A stretch of 64,000 nucleotides of DNA from Selenomonadaceae bacterium (GCA_017428215.1 JAFRRH010000045.1:98798-162797); one strand, 5' to 3'; shown: positions 1-7,678, numbered from the stretch's first letter. Notes: a model not told the origin generated them from the letters alone. Translations and numbers: made by a program.

Positions 1-412
1 TTTCGTCGCGAGCTTTCTTGAGAGCACGAGCCGCCCGCTCAATCGCCTCGTCCCAAGAAATTTCTTGCCACTCCGTCGCGCCCGGTGCACGATACATCGG
101 TTTAGTTGTGCGGTGAGTAGCGTCGTTTGGAATTTGCGCGTAGCCTAAACCTTTAGGACAAAGCCCGCCGAAATTTACGGGGCAATCGTCCGCGCCCTCC
201 AACTGAATCAATTTGCCGTCCTTGACGTAACCAATTTGTCCACAGCCGCAAGCGCAAAAGTGACAGACAGAAGTAAATTCCCTCGCGCCCGTCAGCTTGA
301 ACGTTTTAGCCGCCGCGTGAACTTTTGGTAAGTCCAAACCGAGACTTGACAGCGCGATACCCAGACTTCCTAAGCCTGTCGCCTTTAAAAATGTTCGCCT
401 GCTCAAATCCAT
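1..412 (-). CDS. Formate dehydrogenase catalytic subunit, N-terminal part (runs off window)
   Basis: Only the first 137 codons are present. The product begins with a Tat-like leader (SRRTFLKATGLG, residues 4-15) and then the N-terminal [4Fe-4S] domain with Cys spacing CHFCACGCG and a later GLCPKG. This is the start of a molybdopterin oxidoreductase of the formate dehydrogenase type, which oxidises formate or reduces CO2 and would be exported folded by Tat. The ATG follows a GGAGG Shine-Dalgarno (SD). The fdhD stop codon lies 12 bp upstream and overlaps that SD, so the two genes form an operon. The Sec/Cys active-site residue lies outside the window, so selenoprotein status cannot be judged. 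Confidence 0.88.
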   Translation of the reverse strand, partial: MDLSRRTFLKATGLGSLGIALSSLGLDLPKVHAAAKTFKLTGAREFTSVCHFCACGCGQIGYVKDGKLIQLEGADDCPVNFGGLCPKGLGYAQIPNDATHRTTKPMYRAPGATEWQEISWDEAIERAARALKKARDE

Positions 413-424
413 AAATCATCCCTC

Positions 425-1135
425 CTAACTTAATACAATACGTTCAGGATTGCTGTAAATACAAAAAGAATCGGCAGTCAATCGCCCCGCGAGCGTGACG
501 CCGAATTTTTTGGCAATATTTATCGAATAAGTCGTCGGCACGGATTTTGCAACGACAACGGGAATATTCATACGAGCAACTTTAATAATCATTTCGGAGG
601 AGCAACGCCCGCTGAAAATTAAAGCTTTATCTCCAAGAAAAATGTTTTGGCGAAGAGCCGCGCCGTAAATTTTATCAAAGACATTATGCCGCCCAATGTC
701 TTCGCGGAAAATCAAAATATTTTTGCCGTCAAATAAAATGCCGCTGTGCGTGCCATTAGTTTTATCGTGCGTCGTCGACATTTCGCCCAAAAGTTTATCT
801 GCGCAATTCAAAATATCCCTAGCGACGAATTTAACGTTAGAAAAATTTTTCTGCGCGGGCGCGAGCTTAAGTTTAGTTTCGACTTCGATTTTTGAATCGT
901 TTATTGTGATATTAATCACGTCGTCAATCAAAAAAATTTTTTCAGCTTGAGCGAGGATACCAACTGTTAAATCTTCGATATTTTCGGGAGTGCAAAAAAT
1001 ATTCCGGAAGTGTTTACCGTTTAAACGTAGTTCAAAAAGTTTTTCGACGGAGGTAAGTTTTTTATCGTCGACGAAAATATTTTTCACCGCGTCGTAGCGA
1101 ATAACGTCACAGGAAACAATTTTGTCCGAATTCAT
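425..1135 (-). CDS. fdhD: Formate dehydrogenase accessory sulfurtransferase FdhD
   Basis: FdhD passes sulfur to the molybdenum cofactor of formate dehydrogenase, and the partner enzyme is the next gene. The family core is clear: CTPENIEDLTVGIL near the N-terminus and FREDIGRHNVFDKIYG in the second half. The ATG at 1135 is chosen because GAGGAGG lies just upstream; the open frame extends further 5' without another SD. The usual CxxC motif between the two halves is not present. The segment is shortened there, and the remaining cysteines are isolated. The product has 236 residues. The call rests on the conserved blocks plus the operon with the dehydrogenase. Confidence 0.87.
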   Translation of the reverse strand: MNSDKIVSCDVIRYDAVKNIFVDDKKLTSVEKLFELRLNGKHFRNIFCTPENIEDLTVGILAQAEKIFLIDDVINITINDSKIEVETKLKLAPAQKNFSNVKFVARDILNCADKLLGEMSTTHDKTNGTHSGILFDGKNILIFREDIGRHNVFDKIYGAALRQNIFLGDKALIFSGRCSSEMIIKVARMNIPVVVAKSVPTTYSINIAKKFGVTLAGRLTADSFCIYSNPERIVLS

Positions 1136-1328
1136 CTGATAAACCTCCTCGCGAAAAATTCTATCACGAAGAAATTTTATCAGAAAAAAATTTTTGCTAA
1201 AGTGATACTTATCACAACGGTAAATAAAAGATTCTGTAAGCGAGTAACTAATGACGCAACGGTACGCCACGTTTTTAATCGTTTAGCTTTGTAATTGGCA
1301 ATTTTTTTATACATAAAAAGCACCACCC

Positions 1329-1362
1329 AACTCATTATAGTTAGAAGATGCTTTTTGTCTAC
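1329..1362 (-). mobile_element. Solitary IS end (IS1182-type terminus)
   Basis: The minus-strand sequence starting TGTAGACAAAAAGCA is identical over 15 bases to the outer end of the IS remnant at 57736-58231. It continues as an ungapped match at about 27 of 34 positions through the promoter -10 region. No second inverted repeat or transposase was recognised next to it, so this looks like a leftover terminus. Confidence 0.45.
1334..1361 (-). promoter_or_regulatory. Sigma-70 promoter upstream of fdhD
   Basis: Reading the minus strand, TAGACA is followed after 16 bp by a perfect TATAAT. It is the best promoter in the 270-bp gap between rodZ and fdhD and points at fdhD. The same bases match the terminal inverted repeat and leader promoter of the IS remnant near 58.2 kb. 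Confidence 0.6.
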
Positions 1363-1407
1363 ATTTTGAAATACCCTGCACAATCGCAGAGAATTTTTTG
1401 TTGCAAT

Positions 1408-2214
1408 TTATTGACGTGTAAAAGTTTTGTCGGCAATATCACCGATACCGCCCAAAACTCCGAGACTTTTGCCGTCTTGGAAAAATTCAACCGCTCCGGC
1501 ATTTCCCAAACGGAAAGTTATATTGTCTTTGCCTTCCCACGAAAGAGTTTGTCCGCCGTCGATAACGCCCTCTTGAACAACTGCACCGTCAACAGTCACG
1601 AGTATCCAACATCTGTCATTGAATCGCGCTTGAACTGCTACACCGTCGGTTTTTGGCGGCGGAACAGGATTTGCATTGGCTATCGGCGTCGGTTCGGCGG
1701 GTTGTGGTTCGGGTTGAACAGTTTGTTCTTGCTTAACAGGCGGATTAACCGTTGCAACGTCGCCTTCCGAACTTGAAAGCCAAGACCATAAGCCGCCCGC
1801 AATCGCCGCGATTAAAATCACCGCCGCAACGATTAATTTATTCGACGAGCTGCGATTATCGTCTTGAATAGAGTAGCCGATAGATTGTTTTTCAGGCTTA
1901 ACGGGCTTAGACTCAACTTTTTTTTCGGGTTCGGGAGAATTTTCCGCCGCAATCTTAACCGCTTCAGCTTCTGCCTCCGCTGAAAGTTCTGCAATGTCAT
2001 TGGCAAATTCTTTAGCGGCGGCGTCAGCGTCCATGCCCAAAAAATTTGCATAGTTTTTGATGAAACCCTTTGTGTAAACCGTGCCCGGCAATTTGTCGTA
2101 CTCGCCGTTTTCGATAGCCTCTATGTAAAGAGCGCGTATACTTGTGCCCTGTTCAATGTCGCTTATAGATAAATTTTGTCGCTCGCGCTCTTGGCGAAGC
2201 GTATAGCCTACCAT
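1408..2214 (-). CDS. rodZ: RodZ-like membrane protein (HTH + TM + DUF4115)
   Basis: RodZ-type proteins tie the MreB cytoskeleton to the cell envelope and help set cell shape. Residues 3-70 form an Xre/Cro-like helix-turn-helix (LRQERERQNLSISDIEQGTS...YTKGFIKNYANFLG). An acidic linker follows, then one membrane segment near residue 135 (LIVAAVILIAAIAGGLW), a Pro/Glu-rich stretch and a C-terminal beta domain (WILVTVDGAVVQEGVI) typical of DUF4115. The start is taken at the second ATG: the first abuts the SD with no spacer, whereas this one sits about 8 bp from AAGGAGA. The gene appears monocistronic with its own promoter. Confidence 0.82.
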   Translation of the reverse strand: MVGYTLRQERERQNLSISDIEQGTSIRALYIEAIENGEYDKLPGTVYTKGFIKNYANFLGMDADAAAKEFANDIAELSAEAEAEAVKIAAENSPEPEKKVESKPVKPEKQSIGYSIQDDNRSSSNKLIVAAVILIAAIAGGLWSWLSSSEGDVATVNPPVKQEQTVQPEPQPAEPTPIANANPVPPPKTDGVAVQARFNDRCWILVTVDGAVVQEGVIDGGQTLSWEGKDNITFRLGNAGAVEFFQDGKSLGVLGGIGDIADKTFTRQ

Positions 2215-2237
2215 GTGAAACATCTCCTTTCGAGCGC

Positions 2238-2266
2238 ATTATAAACGACTAATTTTTAAATTACAA
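2238..2266 (-). promoter_or_regulatory. rodZ promoter
   Basis: TTGTAA, a 17-bp spacer and TATAAT lie on the minus strand directly upstream of the rodZ SD, in the short gap after the deaminase gene. Confidence 0.7.
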
Positions 2267-2268
2267 GT

Positions 2269-3543
2269 TTAATTTTTTGTCAAGCGTTCGGCGCAAGCAG
2301 TAAACTCCGCGATAATTTTTTCCTCGTCCAAAGTTTTAAGCTCGCGACCTTGCATTAAAATTTTTCCGTCAACGATAACCGTATCAGCCGCAGCAGAATT
2401 CGCCGAATAAACCAAAAGCGACGCAGGATTATAATTCGGTTGCCACTCAACGCTACTCATATCCCATAAAACTATATCAGCCTTATAACCTTCCTCAAGC
2501 CGTCCGACGTTAGCTAAGTTCAAAGCTTTTGCGCCGTTCTCTGTTGCCATTTGAATTGCCTGCGCGGCGGGGACAGCTAAAGGATTTAACGTATCGACTT
2601 TAGCAAGCAGTGCCGCAAGCCGCATTTCTTCCAACATGTCAAGGTTATTATTACTGGACGCGCCGTCGGTGCCAAGTGCAACCGTTACATTTTTAGCTAA
2701 AAGTTTCGTCACGGGAGCAATTCCGCTAGCAAGTTTCATATTGGAGCCTGGATTATGCGCCACGCGGACATTTTTTTTGCTTATAATCTCAATTTCCTCG
2801 TCGCTAAGGTAAACGCAATGCGCCGCGAGCATTCCACAATCTAAAAGTCCAGTTTCTGCGACGACTTCAAACGGACGCTTGCCGTAATTCTTCAAACAGT
2901 CGTCAATTTCGGTTTTGGTCTCGTTCATGTGCATATGAACTTCCGCGCCGAGTTTTTCAGCCTCAACGACGACTTTTTTAAGATAATCGGGCGGACAAGT
3001 GTAAATCGCGTGCGGTCCGAGCATAATTTGTATCCTGCCGTCCGCCGCGCCGTGAAAATTCTTGTAAAGTTCGACGTTCGAGGCTAATTTCTTGTCGCCG
3101 TCGGCAAAACTTATCAAACCTTGACTTAAACTGCCGCGCAAGCCCGATTCGTCGACGATTTTGGCGACTTCTTCCATGCAAGGACCGTACATATCGGCAA
3201 AAGCAGTCGTTCCGCCGCGAATCATCTCGACAGCCGCCAATGCCGCGCCACAATAAATATCTTTGCGTGTCATTTTGTCTTCGATTGGCCAAATATCTTT
3301 CTGGAGCCAATCCATCAGCGATTTATCGTCGGAATAACTGCGCAGGAGCGTCATCGAGGCGTGAGTATGCGCGTTTACGAGTCCAGGCGTGGCAAATTTG
3401 TTTTTTCCGTCGATAATGTGATCGTGAGTGACTTCGCCGCGAGTTATTTTGGAAATTTTATCGCCGCTGACGAAAATATTGGCGATTTCGACTTCGCCAC
3501 TCGGTTTTAACATCTTCACTCCGCTGATTACGAAATTATTCAT
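2269..3543 (-). CDS. mtaD: 5'-methylthioadenosine/S-adenosylhomocysteine deaminase
   Basis: This 424-residue amidohydrolase would deaminate S-adenosylhomocysteine or methylthioadenosine to the inosyl form in the cytosol. It has the metal ligands and layout of the MtaD/TrzN-like family: NAHTHASM near residue 59, HMHMNET, AAHCVYLSDEE and GTDGASSNNNLDML. The ATG is preceded by GAGGAC at good spacing and by its own promoter. The neighbouring operon ends with ahcY, which acts on the same substrate. That suggests a joint role in clearing the by-product of methylation. Exact substrate preference cannot be read from sequence. Confidence 0.88.
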   Translation of the reverse strand: MNNFVISGVKMLKPSGEVEIANIFVSGDKISKITRGEVTHDHIIDGKNKFATPGLVNAHTHASMTLLRSYSDDKSLMDWLQKDIWPIEDKMTRKDIYCGAALAAVEMIRGGTTAFADMYGPCMEEVAKIVDESGLRGSLSQGLISFADGDKKLASNVELYKNFHGAADGRIQIMLGPHAIYTCPPDYLKKVVVEAEKLGAEVHMHMNETKTEIDDCLKNYGKRPFEVVAETGLLDCGMLAAHCVYLSDEEIEIISKKNVRVAHNPGSNMKLASGIAPVTKLLAKNVTVALGTDGASSNNNLDMLEEMRLAALLAKVDTLNPLAVPAAQAIQMATENGAKALNLANVGRLEEGYKADIVLWDMSSVEWQPNYNPASLLVYSANSAAADTVIVDGKILMQGRELKTLDEEKIIAEFTACAERLTKN

Positions 3544-3573
3544 GAATATCAGTCCTCATTTCTGTTTTTGAGT

Positions 3574-3602
3574 ATCATACGCGCTGAAAAACAATTTTGC
3601 AA
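3574..3602 (-). promoter_or_regulatory. mtaD promoter
   Basis: TTGCAA, 17 bp and TATGAT on the minus strand, about 30 bp upstream of the mtaD start. Confidence 0.65.
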
Positions 3603-3678
3603 CGGAAAATTTGTTTGAAACGCCTTTGAAAGTGTTTTGAGTGCTAAAAATCTGGTTTGAAAGGCGTTTTGGAGGAGC

Positions 3679-3701
3679 AAAATACAAAATTCGCTATACT
3701 G
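3679..3701. repeat. 23-bp direct repeat, copy 1
   Basis: The 23-mer beginning AAAATACAAAATTCGC occurs twice, 112 bp apart, in the 333-bp gap between mtaD and the small peptide gene. Each copy stands a short way from a hairpin terminator. A perfect palindrome (GCGTCATGACGC, 3724-3735) lies between the copies. Confidence 0.8.
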
Positions 3702-3750
3702 AATTTCTGCAATCGGACAAATGGCGTCATGACGCGGCTTTTTCGGTCAT

Positions 3751-3775
3751 AAAAAAATACCCCGTGTTTTCGGGG
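3751..3775 (-). terminator. Intrinsic terminator
   Basis: CCCCG/CGGGG stem with a 6-nt loop, followed on the minus strand by TATTTTTTT. It lies between the small peptide gene and mtaD and would isolate mtaD from upstream transcription. Confidence 0.7.
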
Positions 3776-3790
3776 CTGATTTTTCGTCTC

Positions 3791-3813
3791 AAAATACAAA
3801 ATTCGCTATACTG
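3791..3813. repeat. 23-bp direct repeat, copy 2
   Basis: Exact second copy of the 23-mer at 3679. On the minus strand it lies just downstream of the terminator of the double-glycine peptide gene. Confidence 0.8.
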
Positions 3814-3827
3814 GATTTTTACAAACG

Positions 3828-3859
3828 AAAACCCTCCGACACTCGCCGAAGGGCTTTTT
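3828..3859 (-). terminator. Terminator of the double-glycine peptide gene
   Basis: A 9-bp stem with two G-U pairs, loop ACTC, and T runs on both strands. The 20-base core CTCCGACACTCGCCGAAGGG is repeated exactly at the terminator at 63592-63622. Confidence 0.75.
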
Positions 3860-3876
3860 ATATGATAAAAATTTTT

Positions 3877-4221
3877 TTAGTCACAGTCGCGGATTTTCGG
3901 ATACTTTGCAGCAACAATTTTCCACGCTTCGTCACGCGAAATTTGCTGACCATTGAGATAGTATCTGTTGGCACCTTTAGGGCATTCAGAGTCACAACTG
4001 ACAGTTACGCAGGTAATGCCGGCTTTTCTCCAACCTTCATCAACCAGTGCGCTATAACTTTTCCAGTAAAGTCTTGTGGCGGCCGTGCCGTGCCAATCGT
4101 CCACAAGTCCACGCTCATAAAGAAATCTGCTGTCGTAGGCTGTGTCTTCGGTAGTGCCGCCCGCTACCTGTTCGAGTTGCTCCTCGCTCATGATTTCGTC
4201 CTTCAAGATTTCCTTTGCCAT
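3877..4221 (-). CDS. Small peptide precursor with double-glycine leader (orphan, RiPP/bacteriocin-like)
   Basis: The 114-residue product begins with a leader ending MSEEQLEQVAGG at residue 22. That is the pattern cut by C39 peptidase/ABC exporters of bacteriocins and other peptide precursors. The remaining 92 residues are polar, hold four cysteines in the last third, and include the stretch YYLNGQQISRDEAW. I do not recognise the mature part. The ATG at 4221 is preferred over an upstream TTG because GGAG lies 9 bp before it. It has its own promoter and terminator. No exporter, peptidase, immunity or modification gene is visible anywhere in the window, so its partners must lie elsewhere. Confidence 0.6.
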   Translation of the reverse strand: MAKEILKDEIMSEEQLEQVAGGTTEDTAYDSRFLYERGLVDDWHGTAATRLYWKSYSALVDEGWRKAGITCVTVSCDSECPKGANRYYLNGQQISRDEAWKIVAAKYPKIRDCD

Positions 4222-4250
4222 ATTATCTATCTCCAATTTGTTTTCTGCCT

Positions 4251-4280
4251 ATTATACGCTCCGAATCCGATTTCGTTACA
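4251..4280 (-). promoter_or_regulatory. Promoter of the double-glycine peptide gene
   Basis: TGTAAC, 18 bp and a perfect TATAAT on the minus strand, directly upstream of the SD. Confidence 0.55.
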
Positions 4281-4311
4281 GAGTTTAGCAGAACATTTTT
4301 CTCTTGACAAT

Positions 4312-4339
4312 AAAAAAGCAGGCGTCCGAAGACACCCGC
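4312..4339 (-). terminator. ahcY operon terminator
   Basis: GCGGGTGTC-TTCG-GACGCCTGC hairpin followed by TTTTTT, 14 bp after the ahcY stop codon on the minus strand. Confidence 0.8.
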
Positions 4340-4353
4340 AAAGAATTTTTAAA

Positions 4354-5592
4354 TTACAAGCCGAGATATTCGCGTTGAGCGTCGGTTAGCGTGTCGATTG
4401 TCACTCCGATTGATTCAAGCTTAATTTCTGCGATTTTTGAATTGATTTCTTCGGGCATAAGGTAAACTTTTTTGTCAAGCTTGCTGTGATTGTGCAAAAT
4501 GTGCGCCGCGCTGAAGAATTGGACGGCAAAACTCAAATCCATAATCTCGGCGGGGTGACCGTCGCCGCTTGCGAGATTTACGAGCCGACCTTCCGCCAAA
4601 AGATAAATTTTTCTGCCATCGCGCTGTAAAAACTCTTCAACATTCTTGCGGACGACTTTCCTGCTGACGGATTGCGCCTCAAGTTGCGGAATATTGATTT
4701 CAACATCAAAATGCCCCGCATTAGCCAACATCGCGCCGTTTTTCATCAGCGGATAGTGTTCGCCCGTGATAACGTCCTTGTCGCCCGTCAAAGTCAGGAA
4801 AATATCGCCGATTTTAGCCGCTTCGGACATCGGCATGACTCTAAAACCGTCAAAAACCGCCTCAATCGCTTTAATCGGGTCAACTTCGGTAATAACGACA
4901 TTTGCGCCGAGACCTTTGGCACGCATCGCGCCGCCTTTACCGCACCAACCGTAGCCCGCGATAATGACAGTTTTGCCCGCGATAACTAAATTTGTCGTGC
5001 GCATAATGCCGTCCCACGTCGATTGCCCCGTGCCGTAGCGATTATCGAACAAAAATTTGCAATAAGCGTCGTTGGCGGCAATCATCGGGTATTCGAGCTT
5101 GTTTTGACGTTCCAAAGCCTTCAAACGCAGTACACCCGTCGTAGTTTCCTCCGAACCGCCGATAATTTTGCCTAAAACGTCGCGTCTTTTGGTGTGGACA
5201 AGTTCTGTAAAGTCGCCGCCGTCGTCAATGTAAATTTCGGGCGAAAAATCCGCCGCGTGGTTCAAAAAATCGTTATATTCGTCTTGAGAACAGCCGTGAG
5301 TGGCAAAAACTGTGATTCCGTCCTCAACGAGAGCCGCCGCCACATCATCTTGAGTGGAAAGCGGATTTGAACCCGTTATTACGACATCTGCACCCGCGTG
5401 CATGAAAACTTCCGCCATATAAGCCGTCTTTGCTTCCAAGTGCAATGTTATCGAAATTTTTTTACCCGCAAACGGTTTAGATTGCGAAAACTCTCTGTCT
5501 ATCGCGCTCATTACCGGCATAAAGTTTTTTACCCAATTAATTTTGTCGTGTCCGCTCGGAGCTAACGACATGTCCTTTACGATTGATTGCAT
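4354..5592 (-). CDS. ahcY: Adenosylhomocysteinase
   Basis: AhcY splits S-adenosylhomocysteine (or the inosyl analogue) to homocysteine and a nucleoside using bound NAD. The 412-residue length is that of the shorter bacterial/archaeal form. Visible landmarks are the NAD site (GYGWCGKGGAMRAKGLGA), NDAYCKFLFDNRYGTGQS around the substrate site, and NAGHFDVEI. It is the third gene of a response regulator-kinase-ahcY operon, 22 bp after the kinase stop, with a GAGGAGG SD. The downstream deaminase gene acts on the same metabolite. Why it is co-transcribed with a two-component system is unknown. Confidence 0.93.
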   Translation of the reverse strand: MQSIVKDMSLAPSGHDKINWVKNFMPVMSAIDREFSQSKPFAGKKISITLHLEAKTAYMAEVFMHAGADVVITGSNPLSTQDDVAAALVEDGITVFATHGCSQDEYNDFLNHAADFSPEIYIDDGGDFTELVHTKRRDVLGKIIGGSEETTTGVLRLKALERQNKLEYPMIAANDAYCKFLFDNRYGTGQSTWDGIMRTTNLVIAGKTVIIAGYGWCGKGGAMRAKGLGANVVITEVDPIKAIEAVFDGFRVMPMSEAAKIGDIFLTLTGDKDVITGEHYPLMKNGAMLANAGHFDVEINIPQLEAQSVSRKVVRKNVEEFLQRDGRKIYLLAEGRLVNLASGDGHPAEIMDLSFAVQFFSAAHILHNHSKLDKKVYLMPEEINSKIAEIKLESIGVTIDTLTDAQREYLGL

Positions 5593-5614
5593 AAAAAATT
5601 CCTCCTCATTAAAA

Positions 5615-6907
5615 TTACTTTTTCAGGTTAACTTTTAACTCAACTGTAAACTTTGTACCCTCGCCTAGCTTTGACGCGACGGAAATTTTTCCTTCGTGAA
5701 GTTTAACAATTTCAGCCGCAATCGCCAAACCTAAACCGTTGCCGCCCATTTCCCGTGAACGTGCTTTATCGACGCGGTAAAATCTTTCAAAAACTTTATC
5801 CAAATCTTCGGGCGCAATGCCAATGCCGCTATCCATGACAGCAAAAACTGCGCGGGCGTTGTCAACCTTTTCTAAGCGAATCAAAACCGCGCCGCCTTCG
5901 AGTGTGTACTTAATCGCGTTGTCAACCAAAATTATCGCCAGCTGCTTAATTTTCTGCTCGTCGGCGTTAATCATGACTTTAGTAAAATTTTCGCCGGCAA
6001 GTCGGATATTTTTTTTCTCGGCAATGGGCGTCATCGTGCGAATCACTTGCTTAAGAATTTCCGTCAAGTCCAGCCGTTGAATTTTAAATTTGAGCGCGTT
6101 GTTATCACTGCGTGCAACCATTAGTAAATCGCTAACGAGGTTCGTCATTTTTTTGACTTCGCTCTTTAAATCTTCCAAAACTTGACGCAGGAACGGTTCT
6201 TTAATCGACGGATCCGCAAGCAATAAATCAGCCGACGCCATGACAACTGAAAGCGGAGTCCTAAGTTCGTGCGAGGCGTCTGCCGCAAATTGTTTCTGCT
6301 TATCATAAGCCTCTTTAAGCGGTACGAGTGCGCGTCCTGCCATGTAATAGCCGATTGCCGACGCGATTAACAGCGCAACGAATCCCAACACAACTTGCGC
6401 ATAAGTCGCCTTTTGCAGTCCGGAATATAGCGCAGTGACATCCTTACCAACGTAAAGCGTTTGAACTGTTCTATCGTTAATAATTTTTTTGGAAGTCATC
6501 ATCACGGTATTAAGTTGCCCCGTCTCGTTGGAGTGGCGAAAAACTTCAACGTCGCCTTCCTCAATATTCCAACTTTCGATAACGTCCAGAACAAATTGTT
6601 CAATGCGGAATGACGCCCGCTCGAATCGAATCAACTGCTTGTCTTCGCTGAAAATGTAAAAAAATAATCTGTCGTTAGCGGTTTTAAAGTAGCGCGTTTC
6701 ATCGACAGAATCATTTGGATTTTGCAAATAAAAAACTTGCGCTTCAGCTACACTATTGGCGGCGTCCGAAAGCTCTTGCGCCTGCTCGGAAAACATTGAC
6801 CAATTCATCGCTAGGTGCATGACGAAAATTATCAACGACATGAATATAAACATTATCAGCGCGTAGGCAAAGGCTAAACGTCGCCGACTGCGCCCGAATA
6901 TTTCCAT
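5615..6907 (-). CDS. Two-component sensor histidine kinase
   Basis: A 430-residue membrane kinase. Two membrane segments (about residues 10-34 and 173-195) flank a periplasmic sensor of about 140 residues. HisKA follows with the phospho-acceptor in FAADASHELRTPLSVV, then HATPase with DNAIKYTLEGG, DSGIGIAPEDLDKVFERFYR and GNGLGLAIAAEIV. The ATG overlaps the response regulator stop by one base (TAATG), so translation is coupled. The sensor domain shows no feature that names its signal. Confidence 0.93.
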   Translation of the reverse strand: MEIFGRSRRRLAFAYALIMFIFMSLIIFVMHLAMNWSMFSEQAQELSDAANSVAEAQVFYLQNPNDSVDETRYFKTANDRLFFYIFSEDKQLIRFERASFRIEQFVLDVIESWNIEEGDVEVFRHSNETGQLNTVMMTSKKIINDRTVQTLYVGKDVTALYSGLQKATYAQVVLGFVALLIASAIGYYMAGRALVPLKEAYDKQKQFAADASHELRTPLSVVMASADLLLADPSIKEPFLRQVLEDLKSEVKKMTNLVSDLLMVARSDNNALKFKIQRLDLTEILKQVIRTMTPIAEKKNIRLAGENFTKVMINADEQKIKQLAIILVDNAIKYTLEGGAVLIRLEKVDNARAVFAVMDSGIGIAPEDLDKVFERFYRVDKARSREMGGNGLGLAIAAEIVKLHEGKISVASKLGEGTKFTVELKVNLKK

Positions 6908-7581
6908 TATGCCTCCAGTCGATAGCCGATACCGCGAACAGTTTTAATCGCAATGTTGCCGTCAACGTCCATTAATTTTTTGCGTAAAATTTTCATATAC
7001 GAATCGATATTGTTGGAGGTAATGTCGCGTTCAAGTCCCCAAATGCGGTCGAGGATAATATCACGCGGCACGACGACGCCGAGATTTTGCGCGAGCAAGT
7101 CAAAGATTTGGAATTCACGCGGCGACAACTGGATAACTTGGTCGTTTTTCATTAAAACTTTTGTCGTGCGGTTAAGCGTGAATTCGCCGATTTCGATAAC
7201 TTCCTGCTGAATTTTTTGCGTAGAACGTCTACCGAGTGCGCGGAGCCTCGCTAAAAGTTCGTCGAATTCAAACGGCTTGACAAGATAATCATCTGCGCCC
7301 GCGTCAAGTCCCATAACTCTATCTTCGACGGTATCTTTAGCTGTGAGCATGATAATCGCCCGCTCGTAGCCCGCCTCGCGCAGTTGCCGACAAGCCTCCA
7401 GTCCAGAAACGTTGGGCATCATCCAATCCAAAATCAAAATGTCGTATTCGGAGTACATAGCGTATTCAAAAATGTCCGCGCCGTTGGTTATCCATTCGAC
7501 GTTGAATTTATTTTGGGTGAGCATGTACTCAATCAACTTGCCGAGACGGCTATCGTCTTCGGCGAGCAGTATTCTCATCAT
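6907..7581 (-). CDS. OmpR-family response regulator
   Basis: The 224-residue product has a receiver domain (acidic pocket LLAEDDSR, phospho-acceptor in ILDWMMPN, Lys in YLVKPFEF) followed by a winged-helix DNA-binding domain ending in the usual VRGIGYRLE. The open frame extends 29 codons upstream, but GGGAGTGA precedes the paired ATG ATG, so the start is placed at 7581 (7578 is equally possible). It is the first gene of the regulator-kinase-ahcY operon and has a good promoter. Confidence 0.93.
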   Translation of the reverse strand: MMRILLAEDDSRLGKLIEYMLTQNKFNVEWITNGADIFEYAMYSEYDILILDWMMPNVSGLEACRQLREAGYERAIIMLTAKDTVEDRVMGLDAGADDYLVKPFEFDELLARLRALGRRSTQKIQQEVIEIGEFTLNRTTKVLMKNDQVIQLSPREFQIFDLLAQNLGVVVPRDIILDRIWGLERDITSNNIDSYMKILRKKLMDVDGNIAIKTVRGIGYRLEA

Positions 7582-7611
7582 CAGTCGATCACTCCCGAAA
7601 ATTTTTTCATG

Positions 7612-7640
7612 ATTATACCAGATACTTTTCAAAAGCACAA
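7612..7640 (-). promoter_or_regulatory. Promoter of the response regulator operon
   Basis: TTGTGC, 17 bp, TATAAT on the minus strand. It is back to back with the plus-strand promoter at 7650-7678. Confidence 0.7.
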
Positions 7641-7649
7641 TTAAAACGG

Positions 7650-7678
7650 TTGATATTGGCGGGCGCAAATTTTATAAT
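7650..7678 (+). promoter_or_regulatory. Promoter of the 7.7-10.6 kb genes
   Basis: TTGATA, 17 bp, TATAAT on the plus strand, 29 bp before the start codon of the unknown protein. It is divergent from the regulator promoter. Confidence 0.75.

Noticed and set aside
1180..1383. Minus-strand frame of 67 codons (MYKKIANYKAKRLKT region) upstream of fdhD
   Set aside because: It could be a transposase N-terminal scrap, but no later transposase blocks follow and it overlaps the fdhD leader; not strong enough to list as a gene.
1348..1776. Plus-strand open frame of 142 codons opposite rodZ
   Set aside because: No SD, composition of an antisense shadow, and rodZ on the other strand has clear domains.
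3641..3865. Plus-strand frame of 74 codons between mtaD and the small peptide gene
   Set aside because: It runs through direct repeats and two terminators; this is non-coding structure.
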